This document shows positions 53,172-62,596 of a stretch of DNA of 64,000 nt, in pieces. Source of the stretch: Berkiella_A sp963976875 (GTDB lineage Bacteria > Pseudomonadota > Gammaproteobacteria > Berkiellales > Berkiellaceae); NCBI GenBank assembly GCA_963976875.1, contig CAXBML010000006.1, forward strand, positions 101,689-165,688, written 5' to 3'. Under the pieces are notes generated by a model. The model worked only from the letters and a program-made list of their open reading frames with translations, ran no database searches and had not been told where the DNA came from. Numbering within the stretch: position 1 is the stretch's first letter; the number at the start of each line of letters is the position of its first letter. The position numbers were made by a program, and so were the translations under genes.

Positions 53172-55354
53172 ACGGTGGCATTTATTTTTAAATTTTCAAT
53201 TGCAACACATTTGTCTTGAATGTCTGTGGGCAGCTGTTCAAATTGATGTGTTTCTCTTAGTTTTTGAATACAACCCCAAGATGGCTGATAGCCAGATGTA
53301 CTGCCAGATACTCGAATGCTTACATTTTCTTTGTTTAGGTTAAATTGTTCATTAGAGTCTAAAGAAGTTATGAGTGATTGTATTTTTGTAGCTTGCTCAT
53401 TTGTAAAATTAAAGCTTAAAAGTAATTCTGCTTTTTCAATCGCTTCTGTTAGGTCGGTCGGTGTTGCGCTGTTATCCAACTCATCTAGAGTGTTTCTAAT
53501 GAATTTTTTTCTGTCTACAGAAAAATTAAATGCTTGATTTAACCTGCCTAGTTTCCGATGCAATTCAGCAGCTTGGGCTTTCAGTTCCGCTGGTAGAGAT
53601 GAGTCAGTTAATGTTTCTATGGATACAGGCGCTTGCTTCCAGGTTTCAGGAATGGAAATATCAGCGAGGTTATTATTTGGTTTAAATCCAAATAACTTGT
53701 CAACAAAATTCGCAAGTTTCTCTCCAACCCATACCAGAGGAGAGACTAAACTATTAAATATCTTTGCAATACTGTCAGGTATGAGAGGGTATAGTTTTTG
53801 CCCTAAAAGTGCGCCACCTAGGTAAAGCGTTGATGCGAGAAATAAAGTGGTGCCAAATGCCATGCCAAATGCACTATAAGCAAAACTGCTGCTGGAATCC
53901 CAAATATTAACAGTATAGTTTTTAGATAAGATCACGCATAAAAAGATAAACGTTGGAATGAAAGCACTTATAGCACCAATTGATAATAGTGAGCTGGGTA
54001 AAAAGGCAACAATACTTGAGAAGATGCTCTCTAAAAGTGGGGCTGCTACCGCAACAAATATAATGAAGTCTTTGATGAACTCAAGTGTATCTAGTGCATG
54101 TAAAATCCAAAAATGTTTTAATCTGGCTGTGGGACCATGCATAATAAAATAACGTAGCAAAGAAAAGGGTATTGAGCTTAGGCCGTATACCCAAGGCATC
54201 ATGGTTAATATAGGCGTAGCGAGTATTATGATAAGATTTGGAATAAAGAACAAGCATTTTCCTGCTAAATCGACAAAAGAAGAGTCTGAATGGCGGATAA
54301 AATTTACCCACGTTTTCCATTGGGATCTTGCTAGGGCAATACTACACCGTATCCACAAGATGGATGATGCTAAGTTTAAATGAGTCAGAATATATTTTGA
54401 AATATATTTAAACCAAAAGATTAATGCTGATTGATTGCGATCTATGTTTTGAATAGACTGTTCATGTCGGGTTTCAGTTTGGGGTTGCCCAAATAGTAGG
54501 CGTCCAATGGCATATTGGCTTGTGACATTGGATAATCCGGGTAATAGGTCATCCAAAATTCTTAATAAGTTATGATTACTTCTACTCATAAGTCCATTGG
54601 GTGAGCCGGACATATGTTTTTGGCTAGGATTGTTCCCATTAAGGTGTACGTGGTATAGCAGCGAAATGAAATGGTTTTGTATCGTTTTAAATAAAGCACT
54701 TTTTAAGTCTTGCAGGGGGCGCCTACTTGCACGGATATCTGGGCTTTCCCAGTTCCCTTTTGTCTCAGTTTTATACTCGGATAGAATCTCTTCTAAAATA
54801 TATAACTGAATGATACTGCGAAAAAAGTGAGCGCTATTCGTGTTTTTGTCTGTTCCCCAAAGCCAATCAAAAGCATTCGTTTCACTCTGCGTTTCCGTAT
54901 GTTTTCTATTTTTAGGCGTGATACCAAATAATAAAAAGGGTCTTAAAAAATAAGTATGAAGTGCTTGGTCAGGTGCATTATCTTCACAAACAAACCCCAT
55001 CGCAGGGGGTATGTCTGATACTTGAGGGTGGGCTAAATCAGTGACGCCTAAATATTTATGTAATAAAGTTTTATGATATGCCTCTTTTTTAATCTGTGGT
55101 TCTTGCTTTATATGTTCTAGCTCTGACTGTAACAACAAAGCAAAGTTTCTAGTAAATTGTGGGCCTAACAAATTTTGAACATTTTGAGGGGCACTACATT
55201 TAAAGGCGCCCGCATCATATTCTGTAAAGCCTTGTACGCTCGTTTTGAGTTCTGGGTATAGGCTTAATATATCGGAAAACATATCTTGAAGTTGTGTGCC
55301 AAGTGGTTTTTCAGGATTGAAAGTGCTTGTTGTCTGTGTCCCATGTAATGGCAT
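53168..55354 (-). CDS. Large membrane protein of unknown function, candidate effector
   Basis: 728 residues without a signal peptide. Residues 1-330 are soluble and helical, 340-580 contain about six to eight hydrophobic segments ('FFIPNLIIILATPILTMMPW', 'LGAISAFIPTFIFLCVILS'-like stretches), and the last 150 residues are soluble with helical character and end in a conserved-looking 'SGSTSGYQPSWGC'. I recognise no family. The large soluble N-domain without a secretion signal followed by membrane helices is common among Legionellales membrane-targeted effectors, but this is inference only. Confidence 0.55.
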   Translation of the reverse strand: MPLHGTQTTSTFNPEKPLGTQLQDMFSDILSLYPELKTSVQGFTEYDAGAFKCSAPQNVQNLLGPQFTRNFALLLQSELEHIKQEPQIKKEAYHKTLLHKYLGVTDLAHPQVSDIPPAMGFVCEDNAPDQALHTYFLRPFLLFGITPKNRKHTETQSETNAFDWLWGTDKNTNSAHFFRSIIQLYILEEILSEYKTETKGNWESPDIRASRRPLQDLKSALFKTIQNHFISLLYHVHLNGNNPSQKHMSGSPNGLMSRSNHNLLRILDDLLPGLSNVTSQYAIGRLLFGQPQTETRHEQSIQNIDRNQSALIFWFKYISKYILTHLNLASSILWIRCSIALARSQWKTWVNFIRHSDSSFVDLAGKCLFFIPNLIIILATPILTMMPWVYGLSSIPFSLLRYFIMHGPTARLKHFWILHALDTLEFIKDFIIFVAVAAPLLESIFSSIVAFLPSSLLSIGAISAFIPTFIFLCVILSKNYTVNIWDSSSSFAYSAFGMAFGTTLFLASTLYLGGALLGQKLYPLIPDSIAKIFNSLVSPLVWVGEKLANFVDKLFGFKPNNNLADISIPETWKQAPVSIETLTDSSLPAELKAQAAELHRKLGRLNQAFNFSVDRKKFIRNTLDELDNSATPTDLTEAIEKAELLLSFNFTNEQATKIQSLITSLDSNEQFNLNKENVSIRVSGSTSGYQPSWGCIQKLRETHQFEQLPTDIQDKCVAIENLKINATV

Positions 55355-55531
55355 AACCTATCCGCATGTAATCAATCTAACTAATGGTTGAATTCTACAG
55401 GGTTTCTGTTCTTGATCAAGGGGGATGAGATTATTTGGTTGGTTGTCTAAGTTGTTGCGTGGACTGTGTGAAGGTTAAGTTTGCATGTTTTTTAGTTACA
55501 AATTCAGTCACGGTATAAAAGCATGTGATAA

Positions 55532-55596
55532 GCGGAGCGAATCAATCCCTCTCCCAATGCTGGGAGAGGACGGCTGTAGGCCTGGTGAGGGTTGAT
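55532..55596 (+). repeat. Dispersed palindromic repeat, family A, copy 3
   Basis: AGCGAATCAATC, CCCTCTCCCAATGCTGGGAG, AGGACGGCTGTAGGCCTGGTGAGGGTTGA. It matches copies at 969-1050 and 38260-38320 and lies just downstream of ettA on the minus strand. Confidence 0.75.
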
Positions 55597-55627
55597 TTCG
55601 CGTCACTGGTTAGGAGGTTACAGGTGG

Positions 55628-57307
55628 TTAAACCTCTTCTAGCTTTTTATATCTAATACGATGAGGTTGTTTGGCATCTGCACCTACACGAGCCGTATAG
55701 TCTTTTTCATACTCTGTATAACTGCCCTCAAATAAGCGCACTTCACTGTTACCTTCAAAGGCAAGAATATGGGTTGCTACTCTATCTAAGAACCAGCGAT
55801 CATGCGATATGATTAATGCGCAACCGGGGAAGCCAAGAATGGCTTCTTCTAGGGCGCGTAGCGTTTCTACATCTAGATCATTGGTTGGTTCATCGAGTAG
55901 TAATACATTGCCGCCGGTTTTTAAAAGTTTGGCTAAGTGCACACGGTTGCGCTCACCACCAGATAGATTACCAATTTGCTTTTGTTGGTCCGTTCCTTTG
56001 AAGTTAAATCGGCCAACATAAGCACGAGAGGCGACAGAAAATTGCCCTACGGTGATGTAATCTAAACCATCAGAGACTTCTTCCCAGACAGTTTTTTTAT
56101 CGTCTAGGTTATCTCTGGATTGGTTTACGTAAGCTAATTGTACAGTATCTCCCACTTCCACTTCGCCGCTGTCAGGCTGTAAATCTTGGGCGATGAGTCT
56201 AAATAGAGAGGTTTTACCTGCGCCGTTGGGGCCGATAATACCGACAATAGAGCCGCGTGGAATTTCAAAGTCTAAATCCGTGTAAAGTAATTTATCGCCT
56301 AACGTTTTTGATAAGTGCTTTAGGTTGATAACGTTAGCACCTAGGCGCTCACCGGGCGGTATATATAAGGCGTCAGTTTCATGGCGTTTTTGGAACTCTT
56401 TAGAGCTAAGTTCTTCAAAGTTACTGATTCTGGCTTTATTTTTCTTGCGGCGGCCTTTGGGGTTTTGTTGTACCCATTCTAATTCGGCGGCCATAGTTTT
56501 TTGGTGAGAGCTTTCTTGACGCTTTTCTTGTCTGAGCCTCTCTTCCTTCCATTTTAGCCATTGACTATAGTTGCCTTCAAAAGGTATGCCGTACCCGCGA
56601 TCAAGCTCTAAAATCCAGCCTGCCACGTTATCAAGGAAGTAGCGATCATGGGTTACCGCAATAACAGTGCCGGGGAAATCTTGTAAGTATCTTTCAAGCC
56701 AAGCTACACTTTCTGCGTCTAGATGGTTGGTGGGTTCATCTAAAAGCAAAACATCGGGTGCAGAGAGCAAAAGTTTACAAAGTGCGACTCGACGTTGTTC
56801 ACCACCAGATAGTGTTTCAACATTGGCATCCCAAGCGGGTAGGCGTAATGCATCGGCAGCGACTTCTAATTTACGATCCAAATCCCAAGCATTGCAGGCT
56901 TCAATTTTATCTTGCAGCTTTGCTTGTTCATCTAGCAGTGCTTGCATTTGGTCATCATCCATTGGTTCGGCAAAGGCATTATTGACTTCGTCGAATCGGG
57001 TCAGCATGTCTTTTATTTCTTTGACGCCTTCTTCAACATTGCCGCGTACATCTTTGGTCGGGTCTAATCTAGGTTCTTGAGGTAGGTAACCAAATTTCAG
57101 GCCTTTTTGTGATGTTATTTCACCAACATATTCTTTGTCTTCACCCGCAATGATGCGCAATAATGTCGATTTACCAGAACCGTTGAGACCCAGAACTCCA
57201 ATTTTTGCCCCATAAAAGAAGGATAAAGAGATGTCTTTTATGATCTCTTTTTTGGGAGGTACGATTTTACCCACTTCTAACATGGAAAAAATGGTCTTAT
57301 TGCTCAT
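55628..57307 (-). CDS. ettA: Energy-dependent translational throttle protein EttA (ABC-F ATPase)
   Basis: 559 residues, normal length. Two ABC domains joined by the P-site-tRNA-interaction linker: Walker A 'GLNGSGKST' and 'GPNGAGKTS', signatures 'LSGGEQRRVALC' and 'LSGGERNRVHLAKLL', and the EQ-type glutamates in 'LLLDEPTNHLD' and 'LLLDEPTNDLD'. It binds the ribosomal E site and gates elongation according to ADP/ATP. Divergent from glyA. Confidence 0.95.
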   Translation of the reverse strand: MSNKTIFSMLEVGKIVPPKKEIIKDISLSFFYGAKIGVLGLNGSGKSTLLRIIAGEDKEYVGEITSQKGLKFGYLPQEPRLDPTKDVRGNVEEGVKEIKDMLTRFDEVNNAFAEPMDDDQMQALLDEQAKLQDKIEACNAWDLDRKLEVAADALRLPAWDANVETLSGGEQRRVALCKLLLSAPDVLLLDEPTNHLDAESVAWLERYLQDFPGTVIAVTHDRYFLDNVAGWILELDRGYGIPFEGNYSQWLKWKEERLRQEKRQESSHQKTMAAELEWVQQNPKGRRKKNKARISNFEELSSKEFQKRHETDALYIPPGERLGANVINLKHLSKTLGDKLLYTDLDFEIPRGSIVGIIGPNGAGKTSLFRLIAQDLQPDSGEVEVGDTVQLAYVNQSRDNLDDKKTVWEEVSDGLDYITVGQFSVASRAYVGRFNFKGTDQQKQIGNLSGGERNRVHLAKLLKTGGNVLLLDEPTNDLDVETLRALEEAILGFPGCALIISHDRWFLDRVATHILAFEGNSEVRLFEGSYTEYEKDYTARVGADAKQPHRIRYKKLEEV

Positions 57308-57458
57308 TGGCGGTAGCCCCTTAAATTTAGACAGAATTGGCGTTTAAGCTAACCTAAATAAGCCAGTATTGCAACGAAGTTGGTAAATGTTATGCGACTC
57401 ATATAGAATTAGTATCAATTTGACGACCCAAACCCTAAAAGTGAAAAGAGGTGACTTA

Positions 57459-58721
57459 ATGTTTAGCCAAGATATGCGGATAAAAGGATTTGACGATGAG
57501 CTAGCAGATGCGCTTAAGGATGAAACGAAGCGCCAGTTAGAGCACATTGAGCTTATTGCCTCTGAAAATTATGCGAGTCCGCGGGTAATGGAAGCCCAAG
57601 GGACAGATTTAACGAACAAATATGCTGAGGGTTACCCAGGCAAACGTTATTATGGTGGGTGCGAAAATGTGGATGTGGCAGAGCAATTAGCAATAGATCG
57701 AGCCAAAGCATTGTTCAAAGCAGATTATGCAAACGTGCAGCCACACTCAGGTTCGAATGCGAATTTGGCGGCTTATATGGCTTTGATTCAGCCAGGTGAT
57801 ACCATTTTAGGTATGAGCTTAGCACATGGTGGTCATTTGACCCATGGTGCGAAAGTAAGCTTCTCCGGTAAAATTTATAATTCTGTTCTGTATGGCATTG
57901 ATGAGAATGGCGTGATTGATTATGACGCTATTCAGGCTTTGGCTTTAGAACATAAACCTAAGTTAGTGATAGCCGGTTTCTCGGCCTATTCTGGCATATT
58001 AGATTGGACTAAATTTAGAGAAATTGCAGATAGCGTCAATGCTTACTTATTAGTCGACATGGCACACGTAGCCGGGTTGGTCGCGGCTGGGGTATACCCC
58101 TCTCCTGTTAATATTGCCGATGTTACTACGACAACCACACATAAAACGCTCAGAGGCCCACGGGGTGGATTAATTTTAGCCAAAGCGAACCCTGAGATAG
58201 AGAAAAAATTAAATTCATTGGTATTCCCGGGAACGCAAGGTGGGCCGTTGATGCATGTGATAGCGGCAAAAGCAGTGGCGCTCAAAGAAGCGATGCAACC
58301 AGACTTTGTTGCCTATCAAAAGCAAGTCGTCAAAAATGCGAAAGCATTAGCAAAAGGTCTGCAAAACCGAGGCTATAAAATTGTTTCCGGTGGTACAGAC
58401 AATCATTTGGTTTTGATTGATTTGATTGAAACGGGGATGACAGGCAAAGAAGCAGATGCGGCATTGGGAAATGCCAATATTACCGTGAATAAAAATGCGG
58501 TGCCAAATGATCCGCGCTCTCCATTTGTGACCAGTGGTTTACGTGTGGGCACGCCAGCCGCAACAACCCGTGGCTTCAAAGAAGAGCAAATGCATACGCT
58601 GGCCAATTGGATGGCGGATATATTAGATGATGTGAACAATACATCAATTCAAAATCGAGTCAAACAGGAAGTTTTGCAGTTATGTCAGCAGTTTCCAGTT
58701 TATGGCCCATCAAGCGAATAA
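57459..58721 (+). CDS. glyA: Serine hydroxymethyltransferase
   Basis: 420 residues from the ATG at 57459 behind AAAGAGGTGA; a longer upstream frame is not used. It interconverts serine and glycine with tetrahydrofolate. PLP lysine K229 in 'TTTTHKTLRGPRGG', substrate motif 'IELIASENYAS', and 'GYPGKRYYGG'. First gene of the run glyA-nrdR-ribD-ribBA-ribH-nusB, a common gammaproteobacterial order. Confidence 0.97.
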   Translation: MFSQDMRIKGFDDELADALKDETKRQLEHIELIASENYASPRVMEAQGTDLTNKYAEGYPGKRYYGGCENVDVAEQLAIDRAKALFKADYANVQPHSGSNANLAAYMALIQPGDTILGMSLAHGGHLTHGAKVSFSGKIYNSVLYGIDENGVIDYDAIQALALEHKPKLVIAGFSAYSGILDWTKFREIADSVNAYLLVDMAHVAGLVAAGVYPSPVNIADVTTTTTHKTLRGPRGGLILAKANPEIEKKLNSLVFPGTQGGPLMHVIAAKAVALKEAMQPDFVAYQKQVVKNAKALAKGLQNRGYKIVSGGTDNHLVLIDLIETGMTGKEADAALGNANITVNKNAVPNDPRSPFVTSGLRVGTPAATTRGFKEEQMHTLANWMADILDDVNNTSIQNRVKQEVLQLCQQFPVYGPSSE

Positions 58722-58742
58722 GCGTTATCAGAAGGAGTATTT

Positions 58743-59213
58743 ATGCGTTGTCCCTTTTGCCATGGATTAGAAACAAAAGTTATTGATTCACGTGATTCCA
58801 ACGACGGTGAGCAAATTCGCCGTCGTCGCGAATGCTTGGCCTGCAAAGAACGATACACGACTTATGAAGTCGCTGAATTGTCTTTTCCACGTGTTATTAA
58901 GCGTAGTGATAATAACAGAGAAGCGTTTGATGAGAATAAACTCAAACAGGGCATGTTGACCGCCTTGGAGAAACGACCGGTGAGTTTTGATGCAGTTGAA
59001 TCAGCTTTATCGCGTATTAAGCGCCGTCTACGGGCTTTAGGAGAACGTGAAGTTTCTTCTGAGGTGTTAGGGGATTGGATGATGGCAGAACTGCGAGCAT
59101 TGGATGATGTCGCGTATGTACGTTTTGCCTCGGTTTATCGTAGTTTTCAGGATGTGCACGCATTTGAAATTGAAATCAAACGCTTGACAGAAGACAAAGA
59201 GGTTTCCGCTTAA
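58743..59213 (+). CDS. nrdR: Transcriptional repressor NrdR
   Basis: 156 residues. N-terminal zinc ribbon ('MRCPFCHGLETKVIDSRDS' and 'RRRECLACKERYTTYE', four cysteines) and an ATP-cone domain. It represses ribonucleotide reductase genes according to dATP/ATP. It begins 21 bases after glyA, and its stop overlaps the ribD start (TAATG). Confidence 0.97.
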   Translation: MRCPFCHGLETKVIDSRDSNDGEQIRRRRECLACKERYTTYEVAELSFPRVIKRSDNNREAFDENKLKQGMLTALEKRPVSFDAVESALSRIKRRLRALGEREVSSEVLGDWMMAELRALDDVAYVRFASVYRSFQDVHAFEIEIKRLTEDKEVSA

Positions 59214-60409
59214 TGATGGGGGTGACGTCTGATCGTTCTTGGATGCAAGAGGCTATTGAGCTTGCCCAACAAGGCGTTTATACGGCTCATCCTAACCCAA
59301 TGGTTGGGGCGATTCTTGTAAAAGGAGGCCGTGCTTTGCAGTCGGGTTGGCATCAACAAGCAGGCACGCCCCATGCAGAATTCCATGCTTTGCAAGGGTT
59401 ACCGACAAACCTTCAAGATGCTACTTTATATGTTACTTTAGAGCCATGTTGTCACCAGGGGCGTACGCCGCCTTGCGTCGATCTTATTTTAAAACATAAC
59501 ATCGGTCGTGTTGTTGTGGCGACGCTTGACCCCAACCCATTGGTTTCAGGAAAAGGCATTCAAAAGCTTCGAGCCGCTGGCGTTTTAGTTGATGTTGGTA
59601 TTTTAGAGCAAGAAGCGCAACAGCAAAATGTTGGTTTTATGTCACGTTTTACCAGGCAGCGTCCCTATGTCAGAGCTAAAATGGGGATGTCCTTAGATGG
59701 TAAAATCGCCATGCAGTCGGGCGAGAGCCAGTGGATTACCAGCCCCACTGCCAGAATGGCGGTACAAAAATGGCGCGCTCAAAGTGGTGTTATATTAACA
59801 ACCCAACAGACCGTATTGGCAGATAACTGTTTGTTAAATGTGAGAGATGAGTCGGTGCTGGCTCAAATGCCCCAAGGCATCGAATTTTTGCAGCCCAAGC
59901 GTTTGGTCATAGACAATAATTTAAAAATGTTGCCTGAGGCTAATATCGTGAATGGGCAGTGTCGCGATCAAAATAGCGATGTCATTGTTGCGGTGGGCCG
60001 TGAGACAGTATCAAACCTTGAGTTGGGTGAATGGCAGTCAGCGTTGTCATCTCTGTCCGCAAAAAATATAAAATGTGTTTCTTTTCCACAAGATATTAAC
60101 AACGCGCATCATATTGATTTTGATTCAGTATTACAGTATCTCGCTGAGATGCAAATAAATGATGTATTTGTGGAAGCGGGACCCAGGTTTTTAAATTATT
60201 TATTAGAAAATAATTTTGTCGATGAATTGGTTTTGCATATTGCCCCTGATTTGTTGGGCGCGAATACGCTCGCGATGCAAAATCTTAATATCGAACAGCT
60301 AAAGGACAAGATATCGGGTGAATATCACAAAGTACAATCTTTGGGGCGGGATATACAAGCCCAAGTTTTAATCAGCGCCTACGCGAAACAAGTATTTAAA
60401 AATATTTAA
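59213..60409 (+). CDS. ribD: Bifunctional riboflavin deaminase/reductase RibD
   Basis: 398 residues. N-terminal cytidine-deaminase-like domain with 'HAEFHAL' (H54, A55, E56) and zinc cysteines C79 and C88 in 'PCCHQGRTPPC'; C-terminal reductase domain from about residue 150 ('RPYVRAKMGMSLDGKIAM') to 'VFVEAGPRFLNYLLENNF'. It carries out two steps of riboflavin synthesis. An ATG at 59213 overlaps the nrdR stop; an adjacent ATG at 59216 is equally possible. Confidence 0.94.
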   Translation: MMGVTSDRSWMQEAIELAQQGVYTAHPNPMVGAILVKGGRALQSGWHQQAGTPHAEFHALQGLPTNLQDATLYVTLEPCCHQGRTPPCVDLILKHNIGRVVVATLDPNPLVSGKGIQKLRAAGVLVDVGILEQEAQQQNVGFMSRFTRQRPYVRAKMGMSLDGKIAMQSGESQWITSPTARMAVQKWRAQSGVILTTQQTVLADNCLLNVRDESVLAQMPQGIEFLQPKRLVIDNNLKMLPEANIVNGQCRDQNSDVIVAVGRETVSNLELGEWQSALSSLSAKNIKCVSFPQDINNAHHIDFDSVLQYLAEMQINDVFVEAGPRFLNYLLENNFVDELVLHIAPDLLGANTLAMQNLNIEQLKDKISGEYHKVQSLGRDIQAQVLISAYAKQVFKNI

Positions 60410-60418
60410 AGGACCATC

Positions 60419-61561
60419 ATGAAATTCACTCCTATTGAACTCTTAATAGAAGAACTAAAACAAGGCCGTCCCATTGTTATGGTGGATGATGCGAATAGAG
60501 AAAATGAAGGCGATGTTATTTTGCCCGCCCATAATGTGACTGCAGAAAAAATTAATTTTTTGGTTAAGCATGCTCGGGGTTTGGTCTGTTTGAGTTTAAC
60601 GCAATCCCGTTGTGAGCAGTTAAATTTACCCCTTATGGTGCCCAATAATGGGAATGGCGCGAAATTTGGTACTAATTTTACTTTATCGATTGAAGCGGCG
60701 GAAGGTGTGACCACAGGCATTTCAGCACAGGATAGAGCCAAGACAATTTTAGCGGCAGTCTCACCTAATGCTCAGCCTGGCGACATTGTGCAGCCAGGGC
60801 ATATTTTTCCTATTATTGCCCAGCCGGGAGGCGTTCTTGAAAGGGCAGGCCACACAGAGGCGAGTACAGATATGATGCGTTTAGCGGGTCTAGAGCCTGC
60901 CAGTGTTATTTGCGAAATTATGAATGAAGATGGCACGATGGCACAAGGTCAAGATTTAGAGAATTTTTGCGGACAACATGATTTAAAAATGGGGACGATT
61001 GAGGATTTGATTGCTTATCGAATGAAGCACGAGCCAACGGTGGAGTGCATCCATGCTATGAGCATCCCGACTGCCCATGGCGAATTTGCGTTACAAGTTT
61101 TTGTTGATCACATATCCCAATTGCACCATTATGCTTTTATCAAAGGTAACCCGAATAAGAATCAAGAGGCACTTATTAGAGTGCATATGCACGATCCTTT
61201 GTTGGATTTATCGGTCATGTCGAATTTAATGACTGGGAAATGGGACATTGATCAAAGCTTGAGAGAGATTAATCGATTTGGAGAGGGCGCTTTGGTATTG
61301 CTTTGTCAGCCCGTCCAACCTACGAAAAGTCTGGAACACCTTGGTATTTTGAGCCATTTTGCCAAAAATGCGACAAAAGAATGCCCCGATACCCAAATGA
61401 AACCCGATTTACGCTTAATTGGTGTGGGTTCACAAGTATTATCTTCCTTGGGCTTTGGAAAAATACGTGTTTTAGGGAGTGAAAAGCGGTATTATGGTCT
61501 GTCTGGCTTTGGCCTAGAAGTCGTGGGCTTCAAACCCTGGGATTCTGGCAAACAAAATTAA
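60419..61561 (+). CDS. ribB: 3,4-dihydroxy-2-butanone-4-phosphate synthase with degenerate GTP cyclohydrolase II domain
   Basis: 380 residues. The N-terminal DHBP synthase domain is complete: 'DDANRENEGDV' and 'HTEASTDMMRLAGL...CEIMNEDG'. The C-terminal ~180 residues align with GTP cyclohydrolase II but have lost its zinc site: the 'CLTGDVFGSLRCDCG' stretch is replaced by 'MHDPLLDLSVMSNL', and the 'RGQEGRGIGL' motif is absent. So this is a RibBX-type protein, probably only DHBP synthase, and a separate ribA must exist elsewhere. Ten bases after ribD; ribE is not between them, unlike in many relatives. Confidence 0.92.
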   Translation: MKFTPIELLIEELKQGRPIVMVDDANRENEGDVILPAHNVTAEKINFLVKHARGLVCLSLTQSRCEQLNLPLMVPNNGNGAKFGTNFTLSIEAAEGVTTGISAQDRAKTILAAVSPNAQPGDIVQPGHIFPIIAQPGGVLERAGHTEASTDMMRLAGLEPASVICEIMNEDGTMAQGQDLENFCGQHDLKMGTIEDLIAYRMKHEPTVECIHAMSIPTAHGEFALQVFVDHISQLHHYAFIKGNPNKNQEALIRVHMHDPLLDLSVMSNLMTGKWDIDQSLREINRFGEGALVLLCQPVQPTKSLEHLGILSHFAKNATKECPDTQMKPDLRLIGVGSQVLSSLGFGKIRVLGSEKRYYGLSGFGLEVVGFKPWDSGKQN

Positions 61562-61580
61562 CGCGGAAGAGGAATATATA

Positions 61581-62060
61581 ATGCCCCATCAAATTACGAC
61601 TCACGAAGGGAATTTTGTTTCACAAGGCGGACGTATTGCGATTGTCGCGGCGCGTTTTAATGAATTTATCGTCGATCGTTTGGTTTCTGGTGCTGTTGAT
61701 ACACTGGTTCGCCAGGGAGTGGACAAAAGCAATATTGAAATCATTCGTGTTCCGGGGGCATTTGAAGTGCCTTTGGCATGCCAAGCAGCAGCTGAAAGTA
61801 ACCGATTCAAAGGTGTGGTTGCTTTGGGGGCTGTGATTCGAGGCAGTACCGCTCATTTTGAATATGTTTCTGGTCCATGTGCCAATGGCATTATGCAAGC
61901 ACAGCTCAAAACCAAATGCCCGATTGCTTTTGGTATATTAACAACAGATACCATTGAGCAAGCGGTAGAGCGTGCGGGTAGTAAGGCTGGCAACAAAGGT
62001 AGCGAAGCGGCTTTCACCGTTCTAGAAACAATCAATGTTTTGGAGAAAATTTGTGGCTAA
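61581..62060 (+). CDS. ribH: 6,7-dimethyl-8-ribityllumazine synthase
   Basis: 159 residues, normal length. It condenses the RibB and RibD products into lumazine. Signatures: 'AARFNEFIVDRLVSGA', 'RVPGAFEVPLACQ' and 'GAVIRGSTAHFEYVSG', with the active-site histidine in 'STAHFEY'. An AGAGGAA ribosome site precedes it. It overlaps nusB by eight bases. Confidence 0.95.
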   Translation: MPHQITTHEGNFVSQGGRIAIVAARFNEFIVDRLVSGAVDTLVRQGVDKSNIEIIRVPGAFEVPLACQAAAESNRFKGVVALGAVIRGSTAHFEYVSGPCANGIMQAQLKTKCPIAFGILTTDTIEQAVERAGSKAGNKGSEAAFTVLETINVLEKICG

Positions 62061-62517
62061 ACCCAACAAAGCACAGTTACGTCACGAAGCACGAGCCCTT
62101 TCATTGCAAGCTTTGTATGCATGGCAACTTTCCGGCTATCCAATAGAAAAAGTGAAAGAAAATTTATTATCTGATAACCCACTGTTGCTTGATAAAATTG
62201 AGTCATACGATGAAAACTATTTTAACGACATTACCCATAGTGTTGCTAAGCATGCAGAAACGTTAGACAAAGAGATTGATCAATATTTAGATCGTCATAT
62301 TAGTCAGATTAATCCTGTTGAATTGTCTATTTTGCGTATAGCACTTTATGAACTTAAGTTTAATCAAGAAGTGCCACACAAAGTTGTATTAAATGAAGCC
62401 ATTATTTTAGCGAAAAAATTTGGCGCGGTTGATGGGCATAAATACATTAATGGCGTGCTAGATAAGTTGGCAAAACAATTTCGTTCTGACGATATGCTAG
62501 TGAAGCAAAGCGCATAA
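62053..62517 (+). CDS. nusB: Transcription antitermination protein NusB
   Basis: 154 residues from the GTG at 62053, seven bases after GGAGA; an ATG at 62035 would need a longer overlap with ribH. All-helical NusB: 'RHEARALSLQALYAWQLSG' at the N-terminus and 'NPVELSILRIALYELKF' with 'VPHKVVLNEAIILAKKFG' in the C half. It binds BoxA RNA with NusE. Last gene of the glyA-nusB run, followed by a GC-rich hairpin. Confidence 0.94.
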   Translation: MAKPNKAQLRHEARALSLQALYAWQLSGYPIEKVKENLLSDNPLLLDKIESYDENYFNDITHSVAKHAETLDKEIDQYLDRHISQINPVELSILRIALYELKFNQEVPHKVVLNEAIILAKKFGAVDGHKYINGVLDKLAKQFRSDDMLVKQSA

Positions 62518-62553
62518 TTTTTTAGGTTTTATACCTGTCTTTTTCCATATTTT

Positions 62554-62575
62554 GGGGGGTTCGCCCCCTTAATTT
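62554..62575 (+). terminator. Terminator hairpin after nusB
   Basis: GGGGG/CCCCC stem with a TTCG tetraloop, then TTAATTT. Good stem, partial T-run. Confidence 0.65.
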
Positions 62576-62596
62576 CGAACGATTCCGTATCAAAAA

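Noticed and set aside
56667..57080. 137-codon plus-strand frame inside ettA
   Set aside because: Antisense shadow of a conserved ABC-F gene, serine-rich as expected for the reverse frame.
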